Positions 47,156 to 54,971 of a DNA stretch of 64,000 bases are shown here, in pieces (position 1 is the first letter of the stretch; every line of letters begins with the position of its first letter). The position numbers were made by a program, and so were the translations under genes. Location: NCBI GenBank assembly GCA_001799895.1, contig MGUI01000002.1:1-64000 (forward strand), read 5' to 3'. The notes beneath the pieces were generated by a model. It saw only the letters and a program-made list of their open reading frames with translations, was not told the DNA's origin and ran no database searches. This stretch comes from Elusimicrobia bacterium GWD2_63_28. Its GTDB lineage: Bacteria > Elusimicrobiota > Elusimicrobia > Elusimicrobiales > UBA9959.

Positions 47156-48069
47156 TCAAAAATAAAAACCGTACCGTCATCCTTGTTTTTCCTGCGGTAG
47201 GCGCCGGCGGGCAGGCCGTTCTTAAAGATCTGTATGCGGCTTTCCGAGGCCCGCAGGCTGTCCCCTTTCGCGAACCTGGCCGCCAGCCCCGCCTCGCCGT
47301 CGCAGTCCCGGTACCGGACGGCGCCGCCTTCCGCTGCCCGGCCGCCTAAGAGCCGGACATAGGAACCTTTTTCCGGGAATTTTATAACGGGGCATTTCAG
47401 CAGGCGGGCGAGCTTACCGGCCAGGGCGGGGCGGACCTTGCGTATTTCCCCCAGGAGCGCCCTGGCGTAGTTCACGCTGGGCCCGCAGCGGTAAGAACAC
47501 GGGTAATGCGAGACCAGGTAATGGTCGCCGCGTATCAGATTGTTCAGGTAGAAAGACGGGGTACCCCCGGTATTTTTAAGGGCTTCGTATTCTGCCAGAT
47601 GCGATGGCCTCGGCGGGCGGCCGGTCACGAACTTCAGGAAGAAGTCGAAACAGCAGCGGGGATAGCCCATCAGTTTCGAGAATTCCAGCGAATCGCTGTA
47701 AGAGGGTTTTCGCCGCCCCAGTATCCCCTCCTCGCACTTCTTCGCCCTGGCGGCCAGCGCGGCGGACCCGGAGATGTAGACGTAGGCGGACTCCCCTTGC
47801 GGGTCCAGCAGCGTATCGTCTTCGGAGGAGATCCTGAAATCGGAGCGTTCAGAAAACAGGCGGCGGGCGGCCAGCAGTTTTTTCAGCGCGGCGTACCTGT
47901 CGAGCCTGATGGCGTAAGTCCGCAGGACCGGCTTCAGCCCGCTGGCGACCGCGATGAATTCTGGATAAAGGCTGTGGGTCGGGACGCCCTCGAACGGCTT
48001 TAAAAGATCCCGGTCGAAAAGGGCCGGCTGGGACTTGCCCGCGCGCGGGCCGAGGTTATTTGTCTTCAT
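47152..48069 (-). CDS. Cys-containing protein with GYPxCC and HYPCSxxC motifs (possibly DUF483-like)
   Basis: This 305-residue protein has no signal peptide. Its distinctive features are FSKLMGYPRCCFDFFLKF (~145) and VSHYPCSYRCGPSVNYA (~205), giving four closely placed cysteines and a conserved His that could bind a metal or cluster. This resembles DUF483-type proteins, but the match is from memory. The first part (~35-110) and the last (~250-305, strand-rich) show nothing I recognise. It is the first gene of the minus-strand sulfatase-like set, with an ATGA overlap to the gene at 45359. Confidence 0.5.
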   Translation of the reverse strand: MKTNNLGPRAGKSQPALFDRDLLKPFEGVPTHSLYPEFIAVASGLKPVLRTYAIRLDRYAALKKLLAARRLFSERSDFRISSEDDTLLDPQGESAYVYISGSAALAARAKKCEEGILGRRKPSYSDSLEFSKLMGYPRCCFDFFLKFVTGRPPRPSHLAEYEALKNTGGTPSFYLNNLIRGDHYLVSHYPCSYRCGPSVNYARALLGEIRKVRPALAGKLARLLKCPVIKFPEKGSYVRLLGGRAAEGGAVRYRDCDGEAGLAARFAKGDSLRASESRIQIFKNGLPAGAYRRKNKDDGTVFIFE

Positions 48070-48114
48070 TGTCGCAGAAGCCGCCCGGGCGCTGGCGCCC
48101 GGCCCGCCGCTTTT

Positions 48115-48123
48115 TATATTATA
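48115..48123. promoter_or_regulatory. Overlapping divergent -10 boxes
   Basis: The minus strand has TATAAT (48118-48123) for the Cys-rich gene at 47152. The plus strand has TATATT (48115-48120) for the membrane protein gene at 48175. The two transcripts would start from the same A+T island. On the minus side a strong CCGGGCGC/GCGCCCGG hairpin (about 48084-48101) falls in the leader. Confidence 0.5.
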
Positions 48124-48174
48124 GCGAAAAGGAGCGGGGCAGCACGCCCGCAAACCGCGGCGCAGCGTCCCCCT

Positions 48175-49497
48175 ATGCCGGACATCTGGAAATTTTTCAG
48201 CGGTTTTGAATTCCTGGGCGGCCTGCTGCAGGTTACCGTCGGAGGGATTTCCCTCTATTCCCTCTACGGCGCCCTGCTCTTCTGGGGGTTCTGGGGCTGC
48301 CTCATTTATAGCCTGGCCGCCCGGCCGAAAGAGGCGCTGTCGAAGCTCTTCCAGGGGCCGACCGCCTGGCTTGCGCTCGCCGTCGCGGCGGCTTTCTTCT
48401 TTCTCAACAATAACGATTTGGGCTCGGCGTATACTTACGAGGTCCAGAACCTGGCCGGGGCCCTGACCGCCGCGGACGCGGGCGACCTGTCGCCGCTGCT
48501 GCGCCAGGACCGGGTAATGCCGCTGTTCTTCGGCGTCATACTTTACTTTTCCGGCCTGCAGGCGCTGACGGCCGTCCTTTGCCTGTTCATCGGCCTGTTC
48601 TACGCGCTCTGGGAGCGGATACTGCGGGAAGTGTTCGGGTTCAGGCAGGGGCTCACCGTCCTGCTGGCGCTGCTTACGGCCCTGCTGCAGCTGAAGCTGC
48701 GCTATTTCTTTTCCGCCTATTTCATCTTCGCCCTCTTTTTCTCCGCGCTTTTCCTCTACAACCTCCTGCGGCTCCTGAAAGACGGGGCGAAGGAGCAGTC
48801 TTTCTTCCGGCTGGCGCAGCCCGTCGGCCTGATACTGCTGGCGTCCCTGTTCAGGCAGGAGAGCGTGACGCTGTTCCCGGTGTATTTCACGGGGCTGCTT
48901 TTCCTGGACAGGGCCTCTTTCAAAAAGGGCGCCGTCCTCCTGGCCGCCGGGTGCGTGCTGTACCTGCCTTTCCTCTACCGCGACTGGACCCGCGAGGAAA
49001 GCCAGTTCATGTCCCGCGAGTGGGACCAGGGCGTGGCGGAACTCTTTTACGACTCCGCGCCGCGCGCCATCCCCAGGGAGCTGTTCTCGACGCACCAGCA
49101 CCTGGCCAGCGCGGCGTTCACTATCAGGCACGGCAGGCTGTTTGGCAGCCTGGACAGGCAGGAGTTCGTGGACGCGGTAAAGACCGTCAATGAAACCCCC
49201 GCGCCTTCGCTGGCGAACGTCTGGTATAACCTGAAGTACCGCTCCACGCCTTTCCTGCTGTTCACGGCGGCCTGGTTCGCTTTCTTCCTCGCGGCGCTGC
49301 GGGGCCGGCGCCGCCTGGGCCGCGCGGGCGGCTGCCTGGCGGCGCTTGCGGTCTATATCCTGTCGCTCTTCTTTATTTTCCACCTCTCCAGCCTGGCGAC
49401 GGAGATCTGGGTGTCCTACTGCCACCTGCTGCCCGCCTACCTGGCCTTCTGCCTGCTCGCGGCGAAGACCCTTTATAAAAAGGCGGGCACGGCATGA
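48175..49497 (+). CDS. Polytopic membrane protein, possibly GT-C-like
   Basis: This 440-residue protein has about ten hydrophobic segments and a periplasmic loop after the second or third, containing NNNDLGSAYTYEVQN. The middle (~290-370) is soluble. I recognise no family; the topology resembles GT-C glycosyltransferases or polymer ligases. The ATG at 48175 lies ~50 bases after the divergent -10 box. An AAGGAG at 48129-48134 is too far upstream to decide the start. It overlaps the GT2 gene by ATGA, so the two should work together, perhaps with the GT2 making a lipid-linked sugar used by this protein (inference). Confidence 0.6.
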   Translation: MPDIWKFFSGFEFLGGLLQVTVGGISLYSLYGALLFWGFWGCLIYSLAARPKEALSKLFQGPTAWLALAVAAAFFFLNNNDLGSAYTYEVQNLAGALTAADAGDLSPLLRQDRVMPLFFGVILYFSGLQALTAVLCLFIGLFYALWERILREVFGFRQGLTVLLALLTALLQLKLRYFFSAYFIFALFFSALFLYNLLRLLKDGAKEQSFFRLAQPVGLILLASLFRQESVTLFPVYFTGLLFLDRASFKKGAVLLAAGCVLYLPFLYRDWTREESQFMSREWDQGVAELFYDSAPRAIPRELFSTHQHLASAAFTIRHGRLFGSLDRQEFVDAVKTVNETPAPSLANVWYNLKYRSTPFLLFTAAWFAFFLAALRGRRRLGRAGGCLAALAVYILSLFFIFHLSSLATEIWVSYCHLLPAYLAFCLLAAKTLYKKAGTA

Positions 49498-50279
49498 ACG
49501 AAAGACTGCTGCTCTTCATCCCCGTCTACAACTGCGCCCCCCAGTTCAAGAGGCTGGCCGCCAAGCTAGACGGCGCGGCGCTGGCGCGCTTCTCGGAGGT
49601 CCTGGTGGCCGACAACGGCAGTTCCGACGGCACGCTTGAGGCCGCGCGCGAGGCGCTGGCCGGCAAGAAGGGCGTCAGCGTCACGCTGGTCAGGAACTCC
49701 GGGAATTACAGCCTGGGCGGCTCGCTCAAGATCGCTTTCAATTACTGCCTGGACAAAGGCTACACACACTGCGCGGTGCTGCACGGCGACGACCAGGCTG
49801 ATCTTCGGGACCTGCTGCCGCGCCTGGAAGACGGGAATTTTCTCGGTCACGACTGCGCTTTCGGTTCCAGGTTCACGGCAGAGTCGAAGCTCGCCGGCTA
49901 TTCCACCGTCAGGCTGCTGGGCAACAAGGCGCTCAATCTTCTGGCCTCGCTGGCGGCGGGGCGCCGGATCACCGACCTGGGTTCGGGGCTCAACCTGTAC
50001 AGCGCGGCTTTCCTGAAGACCAGGTTCTACGAGGGCTACCCCGACGGGCTCACCTTCGACGTGCACGTGCTGCTGCACTGCCTGCGCAGCGGGGCGGATT
50101 TCATCTTCTTCCCGATCTCCTGGCGCGAAGAGGACCAGAAGAGCAACGCCAGGGCCTTCAGGCAGGGGCTGGAAATACTGTCCCTGCTGGCCAGGCACGC
50201 CCTGGGCGCGGCGCGTCCGGCGGGCGCGGGCCCGGCGGCTCCTCACACTTTCAAGATATTTTATTCACACCGGCCGTAA
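49494..50279 (+). CDS. Family 2 glycosyltransferase (DPM1/polyprenyl-phosphate type)
   Basis: This 261-residue GT-A enzyme has the nucleotide-binding start (LLFIPVYNCAPQF, VADNGSSDGTLE), the DxD-like region HGDDQAD, and the acceptor-side block FGSRFT...LGNKALNLLASL. Its size and lack of membrane helices fit dolichol/polyprenyl-phosphate mannosyltransferase-like enzymes. It should act on the inner face of the membrane. Together with the polytopic protein it may form a sugar-lipid donor/acceptor pair. It is convergent with the nucleotidyltransferase at 50289. Confidence 0.82.
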   Translation: MNERLLLFIPVYNCAPQFKRLAAKLDGAALARFSEVLVADNGSSDGTLEAAREALAGKKGVSVTLVRNSGNYSLGGSLKIAFNYCLDKGYTHCAVLHGDDQADLRDLLPRLEDGNFLGHDCAFGSRFTAESKLAGYSTVRLLGNKALNLLASLAAGRRITDLGSGLNLYSAAFLKTRFYEGYPDGLTFDVHVLLHCLRSGADFIFFPISWREEDQKSNARAFRQGLEILSLLARHALGAARPAGAGPAAPHTFKIFYSHRP

Positions 50280-50288
50280 GGCCCCGCG

Positions 50289-51047
50289 TTAAGGGCGGCC
50301 GCCCTTTTTAAGGATCTTCCCGGCGATGTTTAGCTTTGCGAACCTGTCGAGGTCCGCGGGGATGCCGAGCCCGTACATCCCGTCGAACTCGGCGCCGACA
50401 TTATAAACCGCTATGCTGCGCCCGGCCGCGATGAGCTCGTTATAGACGGGCGCGACGTAGAACTCCCCGTTCACGCGCAGCCCTTTCCCGATCATGCCTT
50501 CAGCGGCTTCCACGAAGTCGCAGCCCCGCCTGAAATTGTAAACGCCGACGGTGGCTTCGTTGGAGATCACGCGCTTCTCCGCCACCTCGACGGCCCGGCC
50601 CGCGCCGTCCAGCCTGACGAAGGACCACTTGGGATCGTCGGCGCGCATGGTCATGATCAGGCCATCCGCTTCCCCGGCCGCGTCCAGGTAGGCGTCGATG
50701 TCCGCGTCCACCAGCTGGTCGCTGTTGGCTATCATCAGCGGCTCGCCGTTATCGATCAGGTCTTTGGCCAGCAGGACGGTGCAGGCCGCCCCGCCGGTCA
50801 CTTCGTTCACGGGCAGTACCGCGCAGCCCGGCGCCAGCCGCTGCAAGATCGCGTCCAGCCCGTGCGCGGCTATATGTTCGGCCAGGCACAGGAAGATGAA
50901 CCTGTGGGACCGCGCCGGCCTTAGATTGGCTATCACGTATTCTATGACCGGCACGCCGTCCACGGGGATCAGCGGCTTCGGCAGCCGGAACCCGGCCTCC
51001 AGGAAGCGCCGCCCCCTGCCGGCCATAGGGATGACGATATTCAGCAT
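50289..51047 (-). CDS. Sugar-1-phosphate nucleotidyltransferase
   Basis: This 252-residue enzyme belongs to the NTP_transferase family, which makes NDP-sugars from sugar-1-phosphates. The signature is the N-terminal loop IPMAGRGRRFLEAGFRLPKPLIPV. The catalytic Asp region is MIANSDQLV. Which sugar it uses is not visible. It lies downstream of the cupin gene (7-base overlap), the HAD phosphatase and the GDPD-like protein. A pathway that makes an activated sugar from a phosphorylated precursor would be consistent, but no sugar-specific enzyme is present here. Confidence 0.82.
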   Translation of the reverse strand: MLNIVIPMAGRGRRFLEAGFRLPKPLIPVDGVPVIEYVIANLRPARSHRFIFLCLAEHIAAHGLDAILQRLAPGCAVLPVNEVTGGAACTVLLAKDLIDNGEPLMIANSDQLVDADIDAYLDAAGEADGLIMTMRADDPKWSFVRLDGAGRAVEVAEKRVISNEATVGVYNFRRGCDFVEAAEGMIGKGLRVNGEFYVAPVYNELIAAGRSIAVYNVGAEFDGMYGLGIPADLDRFAKLNIAGKILKKGGRP

Positions 51048-51379
51048 TTCCGCGCCGGGCCTTTCAGAAACTTGTCTTTAAGTACGCCGGGGACTTTTAC
51101 CACTACGGTCTTGACGGCCGCCAGCGCCCTGAAGTCGGCGCTCTCGCCCGGCTCGATAACGATTATATCCCCGGCCGAGTATTTGACGCCGTTGATCCTG
51201 GCGCTGCCCGAGACTATGACCGTTATTTCGGTGGCGACCTTGTGGAAATGGGCCTCTTCGCGTTCGCCTTTCCTATAGGTTTTAATTCCCGCCTCGGCGG
51301 CTTTGGTTTTGTAGCAGGCCGGCGAGAAATTCCCCACGAACCAGCCCCGCGTCATGTCCTTCAGCTTGAATTCTTTCAT
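51041..51379 (-). CDS. Small cupin-domain protein
   Basis: This 112-residue single-domain cupin has the metal-binding pattern EEAHFHKVATEITVIVSG, with the second motif (GDIIVIEPGESADF) less typical. Small cupins are isomerases, epimerases or sensors of sugars and other small molecules. The ATG at 51379 has a GGGGAAA site. It overlaps the upstream HAD gene by ATGA and the nucleotidyltransferase by 7 bases. In sugar-nucleotide gene sets such cupins are often isomerase-like; no closer assignment is possible. Confidence 0.75.
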   Translation of the reverse strand: MKEFKLKDMTRGWFVGNFSPACYKTKAAEAGIKTYRKGEREEAHFHKVATEITVIVSGSARINGVKYSAGDIIVIEPGESADFRALAAVKTVVVKVPGVLKDKFLKGPARKC

Positions 51380-52008
51380 GATTTTTCCCCACAGGCGGCT
51401 ATGCGCCTCTTCACGAAGTTGTAGCAGACCTCGCCGGGCCCGGAAACCCTGGCCACATGCGCCCCGGCCGCCTCCGCGGCCTTCACCCCGACGGGATGGT
51501 CCTCCAGCACCAGGCACTCGTCCGGCCGCAGCCCCAGCCTGGCGAAAGCCCCCAGGTAGAGCTGCGGGTCCGGCTTGGGCCTCGCGGCGTCTTCCTGGGC
51601 CGTGAAGAATTCCAGGTAGGGCAGCAGGCCGGCCCTGGAAAGGACCTGTTCCGCGGTTCGCCGCAGCGAATTGGACGCAACGGCCAGCCGGTAGCCTTCA
51701 CCCTTCAGCGCGGCCATCATCTCCAGGTGCTCCCGGCGCGGGGCGCAATCCTTCAGGATGAGCTCGGTGGTATAGCGCTGTTTCAGTTCGTTTATAGCGG
51801 GGTAGAGCTCCGCCGGCAGCCCTTTTTCGGCGGACAGCAGCTTCAGCTTTTCTGCCGTAGTCAGCCCGTCGTAGCTGCGGTCGTGTTCTTCCCGGTCCAG
51901 GGCGAAGCCGTGCGCGGCAAGGGCCCGGCTGAAAGCCTGGTAATGCCACGCGCCCGCGTCCACCAGCACGCCGTCGAGGTCGAAGATGACGGCTTTAATC
52001 GCGGCCAT
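51376..52008 (-). CDS. HAD-superfamily phosphatase/phosphomutase (PgmB-like)
   Basis: This 210-residue HAD hydrolase has all four motifs: motif I DLDGVLVDA (nucleophile Asp), motif II ASNS, motif III with Lys in ARPKPDPQLY, and motif IV LEDHPVGVKAA. A helical cap lies after motif I (~20-80). It resembles beta-phosphoglucomutase and related sugar phosphatases, so the substrate is probably a sugar phosphate. It overlaps the upstream GDPD-like gene by 14 bases and the cupin by 4. Confidence 0.85.
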   Translation of the reverse strand: MAAIKAVIFDLDGVLVDAGAWHYQAFSRALAAHGFALDREEHDRSYDGLTTAEKLKLLSAEKGLPAELYPAINELKQRYTTELILKDCAPRREHLEMMAALKGEGYRLAVASNSLRRTAEQVLSRAGLLPYLEFFTAQEDAARPKPDPQLYLGAFARLGLRPDECLVLEDHPVGVKAAEAAGAHVARVSGPGEVCYNFVKRRIAACGEKS

Positions 52009-52609
52009 TGAAATATAGCCTCGCGCGCCGCGGGTGATCGGTGCAGAGCATGAGGCTGTCCCGCCCGGTTTTCTTCTCGATAGCCCTGAGCTTACCCCAT
52101 TCCTCCGCGTAGTCCCGCTTATGCAGCTCGGGGGACACTACGCAGACCTGCTTGCCCGCCGCCAGGTGCCCCCGGACCGCCGCCAGGCCGATCCAGGGCC
52201 CGTGAAACTCGTCGAGCCAGACGCCCGCGGCCTGGTCGTAATACGCGGGGGCGGGCTCGTATTCGCTCTGCCGCGTGAATACCCTGAGGGAACGCTTTAA
52301 ATACCCCAGGCCGTCGGGGACGGCCATGTCGAAAACGAAATAATTGCGGACTTTGAATTTCGCCAGCAGCGCGGCCAGCTTGGCCTGCAGGCCGCAGGCC
52401 TTGATGTTCAGCGCCAGCGGCAGGTCTCCCCCCGCCGCCGCGTACTCGGCCAGGAACCGCTCCAGCCCGGCGCAGCGCGCCGCCGGGAGGTCATGCGAGA
52501 CCACGAGGGCGCCCGCGGCGTCGCGCACGTCCAGCTCGGCGCCGTAACCGGCCCGCAGGGAGCGGCGGAAGGACTCAGGCGTGTTGGTTTTATGGGTAAG
52601 TATGCGCAT
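51995..52609 (-). CDS. GDPD-like (glycerophosphodiester phosphodiesterase family) protein
   Basis: This 204-residue TIM-barrel protein resembles short GDPD enzymes. RILTHKTNTPESFRRSLRAGYGAELDV replaces the usual HRG...EN...E-D start (quoted here in parts: ILTHKTN, GAELDVRD), and SHDLP supplies the second His. The canonical HRG Arg is missing (HKT), so the activity may differ from phosphodiester hydrolysis. It is the first gene of the four-gene sugar set. TATCAT (52618-52623) lies 8 bases before the ATG, again leaving almost no leader. Confidence 0.6.
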   Translation of the reverse strand: MRILTHKTNTPESFRRSLRAGYGAELDVRDAAGALVVSHDLPAARCAGLERFLAEYAAAGGDLPLALNIKACGLQAKLAALLAKFKVRNYFVFDMAVPDGLGYLKRSLRVFTRQSEYEPAPAYYDQAAGVWLDEFHGPWIGLAAVRGHLAAGKQVCVVSPELHKRDYAEEWGKLRAIEKKTGRDSLMLCTDHPRRARLYFNGRD

Positions 52610-52624
52610 CGTTTTAAATGATAC

Positions 52625-52646
52625 AAAAAACCGGCCTGCGGCCCGG
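52625..52646 (-). terminator. Terminator of the 52679-54945 operon
   Basis: On the minus strand an imperfect CCGGGCC/GGCCGG hairpin is followed by six T residues. Immediately beyond it is the TATCAT box of the next gene. Confidence 0.75.
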
Positions 52647-52678
52647 CAGCCCGGCCAGGACGGACCGAAGCGCCGTCA

Positions 52679-53896
52679 CTAGGCTTTTTTTCGCGCGCGC
52701 AGCAGTTCGTTGACCTGGAGGTTCAGCGTGTCGCCGCAGTTGAAGTTCCGCAGCTTCGCGTAGTCCCTGCTTTTATAATAAGCCACCTGCAGGTCGAACA
52801 GCCTGCGTTGATGCCCTTCCAGCAGCGCCCTGCTGCCGGCTTTAAAGTCTATGTGGCTGAGCAGGCGGTAGCTCTCGTCGGGGAACTTGACCCGGAAATC
52901 CTCGAAGGACCTGGTGCCGGGGTAAGGCGTCCAGAAATACATCTCCGTCGAGGCCGGCAGGTACCTGCGCAGGATGCCGTCCACCGTGTCCAGGTAGTAG
53001 GCGGAGCGCTTGTCCCTGGCGCCCCTGATCATCAGGTTCAGGTGCAGGTTTATGCCGCACTTATGCGCCAGCTCCGCCACCCGCAGCTTCTCGGGATCGT
53101 CCGCGCAGCCTTCCTGCACATTGAAGCCGAACGAGAAGCAGAACCAGCCGGCGGCTTTCATGCGCGCCATCTTTTCGGCGGTGAGCCCGCCGAGCGGCCC
53201 CAGGAAAGAGTAGATCTTCTTGCCGCTGCGGGCCAGCAGCGCCAGGATCTCGTCGAACTCGGGGTGCAGGAAGAACCCCTCGTCGCGGATGAACAGGTAG
53301 TCGTAGTCGTACCTCGAGAGGAGCTTCAGCTCTTTCCTGATATAGGAGGCAGGGTAAAAATGCTTCTTGTCCTTGTAGGTGGCGTAGATATAGCAGTTCC
53401 CGGCGAAGTCGCAGGGAAAGGGGCAGCCCATGAAGGTGTTGATGGAGAGCGAGCGCCGGCCCGGGTAGATATCGGCGAACCAGAATTCCTTGAGCTTGTC
53501 TACGGGGAACACGCTCCGGTCCATGTGGTTGGGGCGGAACTTGCCCCTGACCACGCCCCGGGGCCCCGCTATCAGCTCGTCGATGTTGTTGCCGAAGCCG
53601 ACCACGATCCTGCCGGCGAGCCCCTTGAAGTCCTGCGGGCGCAGGCTGGGGTGGTAGCCCCCGGCGATGATCCTGCTTGCGCCGACTTGCTTCGAGAACG
53701 CCTTGAAGTCGGGCAGGCCGCAGGTAAAGACGGAGCACAGGTACAGGTCCCCGTCGGGCCGGACCGCGTTGTCGAAGACGAACTCGGTGTCCCACTCGCG
53801 GGCGTCGGGCACACAATAGAGGATGGACGGCTCCCGCACGCGGACCTCCGAAGAGAGGCTCGGGAAATTATACAGGTAGCACTTTTTCTTTTTCAT
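52679..53896 (-). CDS. Radical SAM-like protein with noncanonical C-x3-C-x5-C motif
   Basis: This 405-residue protein has the layout of B12-type radical SAM enzymes: a short Rossmann-like N-terminal domain (~1-115, IIAGGYHPSLRP), a core from ~150, and YFWTPYPGTRSF near the end. Where relatives have C-x3-C-x2-C it reads C158-PFP-C162-DFAGN-C168, so the third Cys is displaced by three residues. The nucleotide sequence shows this clearly. It may bind a differently arranged cluster or use another ligand. The ATG overlaps the U32-like gene's stop (ATGA), suggesting a complex or pathway with it. The substrate is unknown. Confidence 0.7.
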   Translation of the reverse strand: MKKKKCYLYNFPSLSSEVRVREPSILYCVPDAREWDTEFVFDNAVRPDGDLYLCSVFTCGLPDFKAFSKQVGASRIIAGGYHPSLRPQDFKGLAGRIVVGFGNNIDELIAGPRGVVRGKFRPNHMDRSVFPVDKLKEFWFADIYPGRRSLSINTFMGCPFPCDFAGNCYIYATYKDKKHFYPASYIRKELKLLSRYDYDYLFIRDEGFFLHPEFDEILALLARSGKKIYSFLGPLGGLTAEKMARMKAAGWFCFSFGFNVQEGCADDPEKLRVAELAHKCGINLHLNLMIRGARDKRSAYYLDTVDGILRRYLPASTEMYFWTPYPGTRSFEDFRVKFPDESYRLLSHIDFKAGSRALLEGHQRRLFDLQVAYYKSRDYAKLRNFNCGDTLNLQVNELLRARKKA

Positions 53897-54945
53897 TTGC
53901 GCGCGCGTTTCCCCGCGGGGGCGGCGAGCAGGCGCCGGCAGTAGGAGCATTGCCAGCAGTCGTGCGCGCAGGCGGTCCTGACGTCGAAGAAATCGTCCGG
54001 GTACGGCCGCAGGTACGCTCCCGCGGCCTTGCCTCCCCCCTCCCCGCGCGCGTCGTTGCCGCTCAGGAAGAGCGTGCCGCCGAAAGCCGACTGCATGCCC
54101 CGGGCCAGCGTGACGTCGGCCTCGTTTATATAATCGGCCAGGAGGCCCGCTATGAAATCGTTCGAAACCGGCCAGCCGTGCACGCCGCGCGAGGCGACCT
54201 TGAATTCGTCCACGAGCCCGGCGTAGCGGGGCAGGAATTTGGGCGGGACGTACTGGCCGGTCAGGAAGCGCCAGCGCTGGTCCGGGGCCAGCTTGCCGCA
54301 GTAGAAGAGGCCCTGGTCCGGCTTTGCGCCCAGGCCCATGGTCATGGAGCAGGAATGGAAGCCCTGGTCGGGGCATTCGAAGATGCAGCCCTCGTTGGCC
54401 ATCAGCCTGAGCTTCAGGCCGGGAAAAGCCTTGCGCACGGCCGCGATGTACTTCAGGTCGTAGGTCTTGCGCCGGCCTATATTGTAGGAGGTTATAAGGC
54501 CGGCCGGGTCCCGCTCCAGCAGTTGGTGCAGCTGGTTCAGGGAATTGATGTCATTGATGATGGAAATGGACAGCTCGTACCTGCCGAGCCGGAGGAACTC
54601 GTCCATTACGCAGGTCCCGTTCACCGTCACCGCGTCGGGTTTAAGGGCGTTCGCTATCTTCACCAGCCCGGGCAGGGCCGCGGAGCCGCTTATGCCGTCG
54701 AAATTGTAGACGAGGTTGAACCCGATATTTTCGGCCTTCAGCGCGGCCCGCAGTGCCCGCAGCCTGCCCGGGGGCATCCCGGGCACGAACCTGGCGCTGG
54801 ACACGCCCAGCGAGAGCCCGGGGGTGGAATAGACCGACGAGATGTATTTTTTAAAAGGCAGGACGACGGCGCGGAAGAAATCCTTGTCCCCGTTATAGCC
54901 CACGCTGAATTTGCGGTAATACTTTTTATTGTCTTTCAGTCGCAT
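53893..54945 (-). CDS. Peptidase U32-like protein with cysteine cluster
   Basis: This 350-residue protein resembles the U32 family (YhbU/UbiU-type). After a TIM-barrel-like N-terminal part comes the family motif NEGC187IFEC191PDQGFH197SC199. A further Cys group lies at the end (CAHDCWQCSYC, ~327-337). UbiU/UbiV and RlhA relatives bind [4Fe-4S] clusters and act in hydroxylation without oxygen; others were annotated as peptidases. Cluster binding is likely, the reaction unknown. The ATG at 54945 follows GGAGCCGG and a TATAAT box. It pairs with the unusual radical SAM-like gene by ATGA. Confidence 0.65.
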   Translation of the reverse strand: MRLKDNKKYYRKFSVGYNGDKDFFRAVVLPFKKYISSVYSTPGLSLGVSSARFVPGMPPGRLRALRAALKAENIGFNLVYNFDGISGSAALPGLVKIANALKPDAVTVNGTCVMDEFLRLGRYELSISIINDINSLNQLHQLLERDPAGLITSYNIGRRKTYDLKYIAAVRKAFPGLKLRLMANEGCIFECPDQGFHSCSMTMGLGAKPDQGLFYCGKLAPDQRWRFLTGQYVPPKFLPRYAGLVDEFKVASRGVHGWPVSNDFIAGLLADYINEADVTLARGMQSAFGGTLFLSGNDARGEGGGKAAGAYLRPYPDDFFDVRTACAHDCWQCSYCRRLLAAPAGKRARK

Positions 54946-54965
54946 GTTCCGGCTCCGGCGGGACT

Positions 54966-54971
54966 ATTATA
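54966..54971 (-). promoter_or_regulatory. -10 box of the U32/radical SAM pair
   Basis: TATAAT on the minus strand lies over the stop codon of the methyltransferase gene, 20 bases before the ATG at 54945. The pair may therefore be transcribed separately from the eight-gene operon upstream. Confidence 0.55.
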
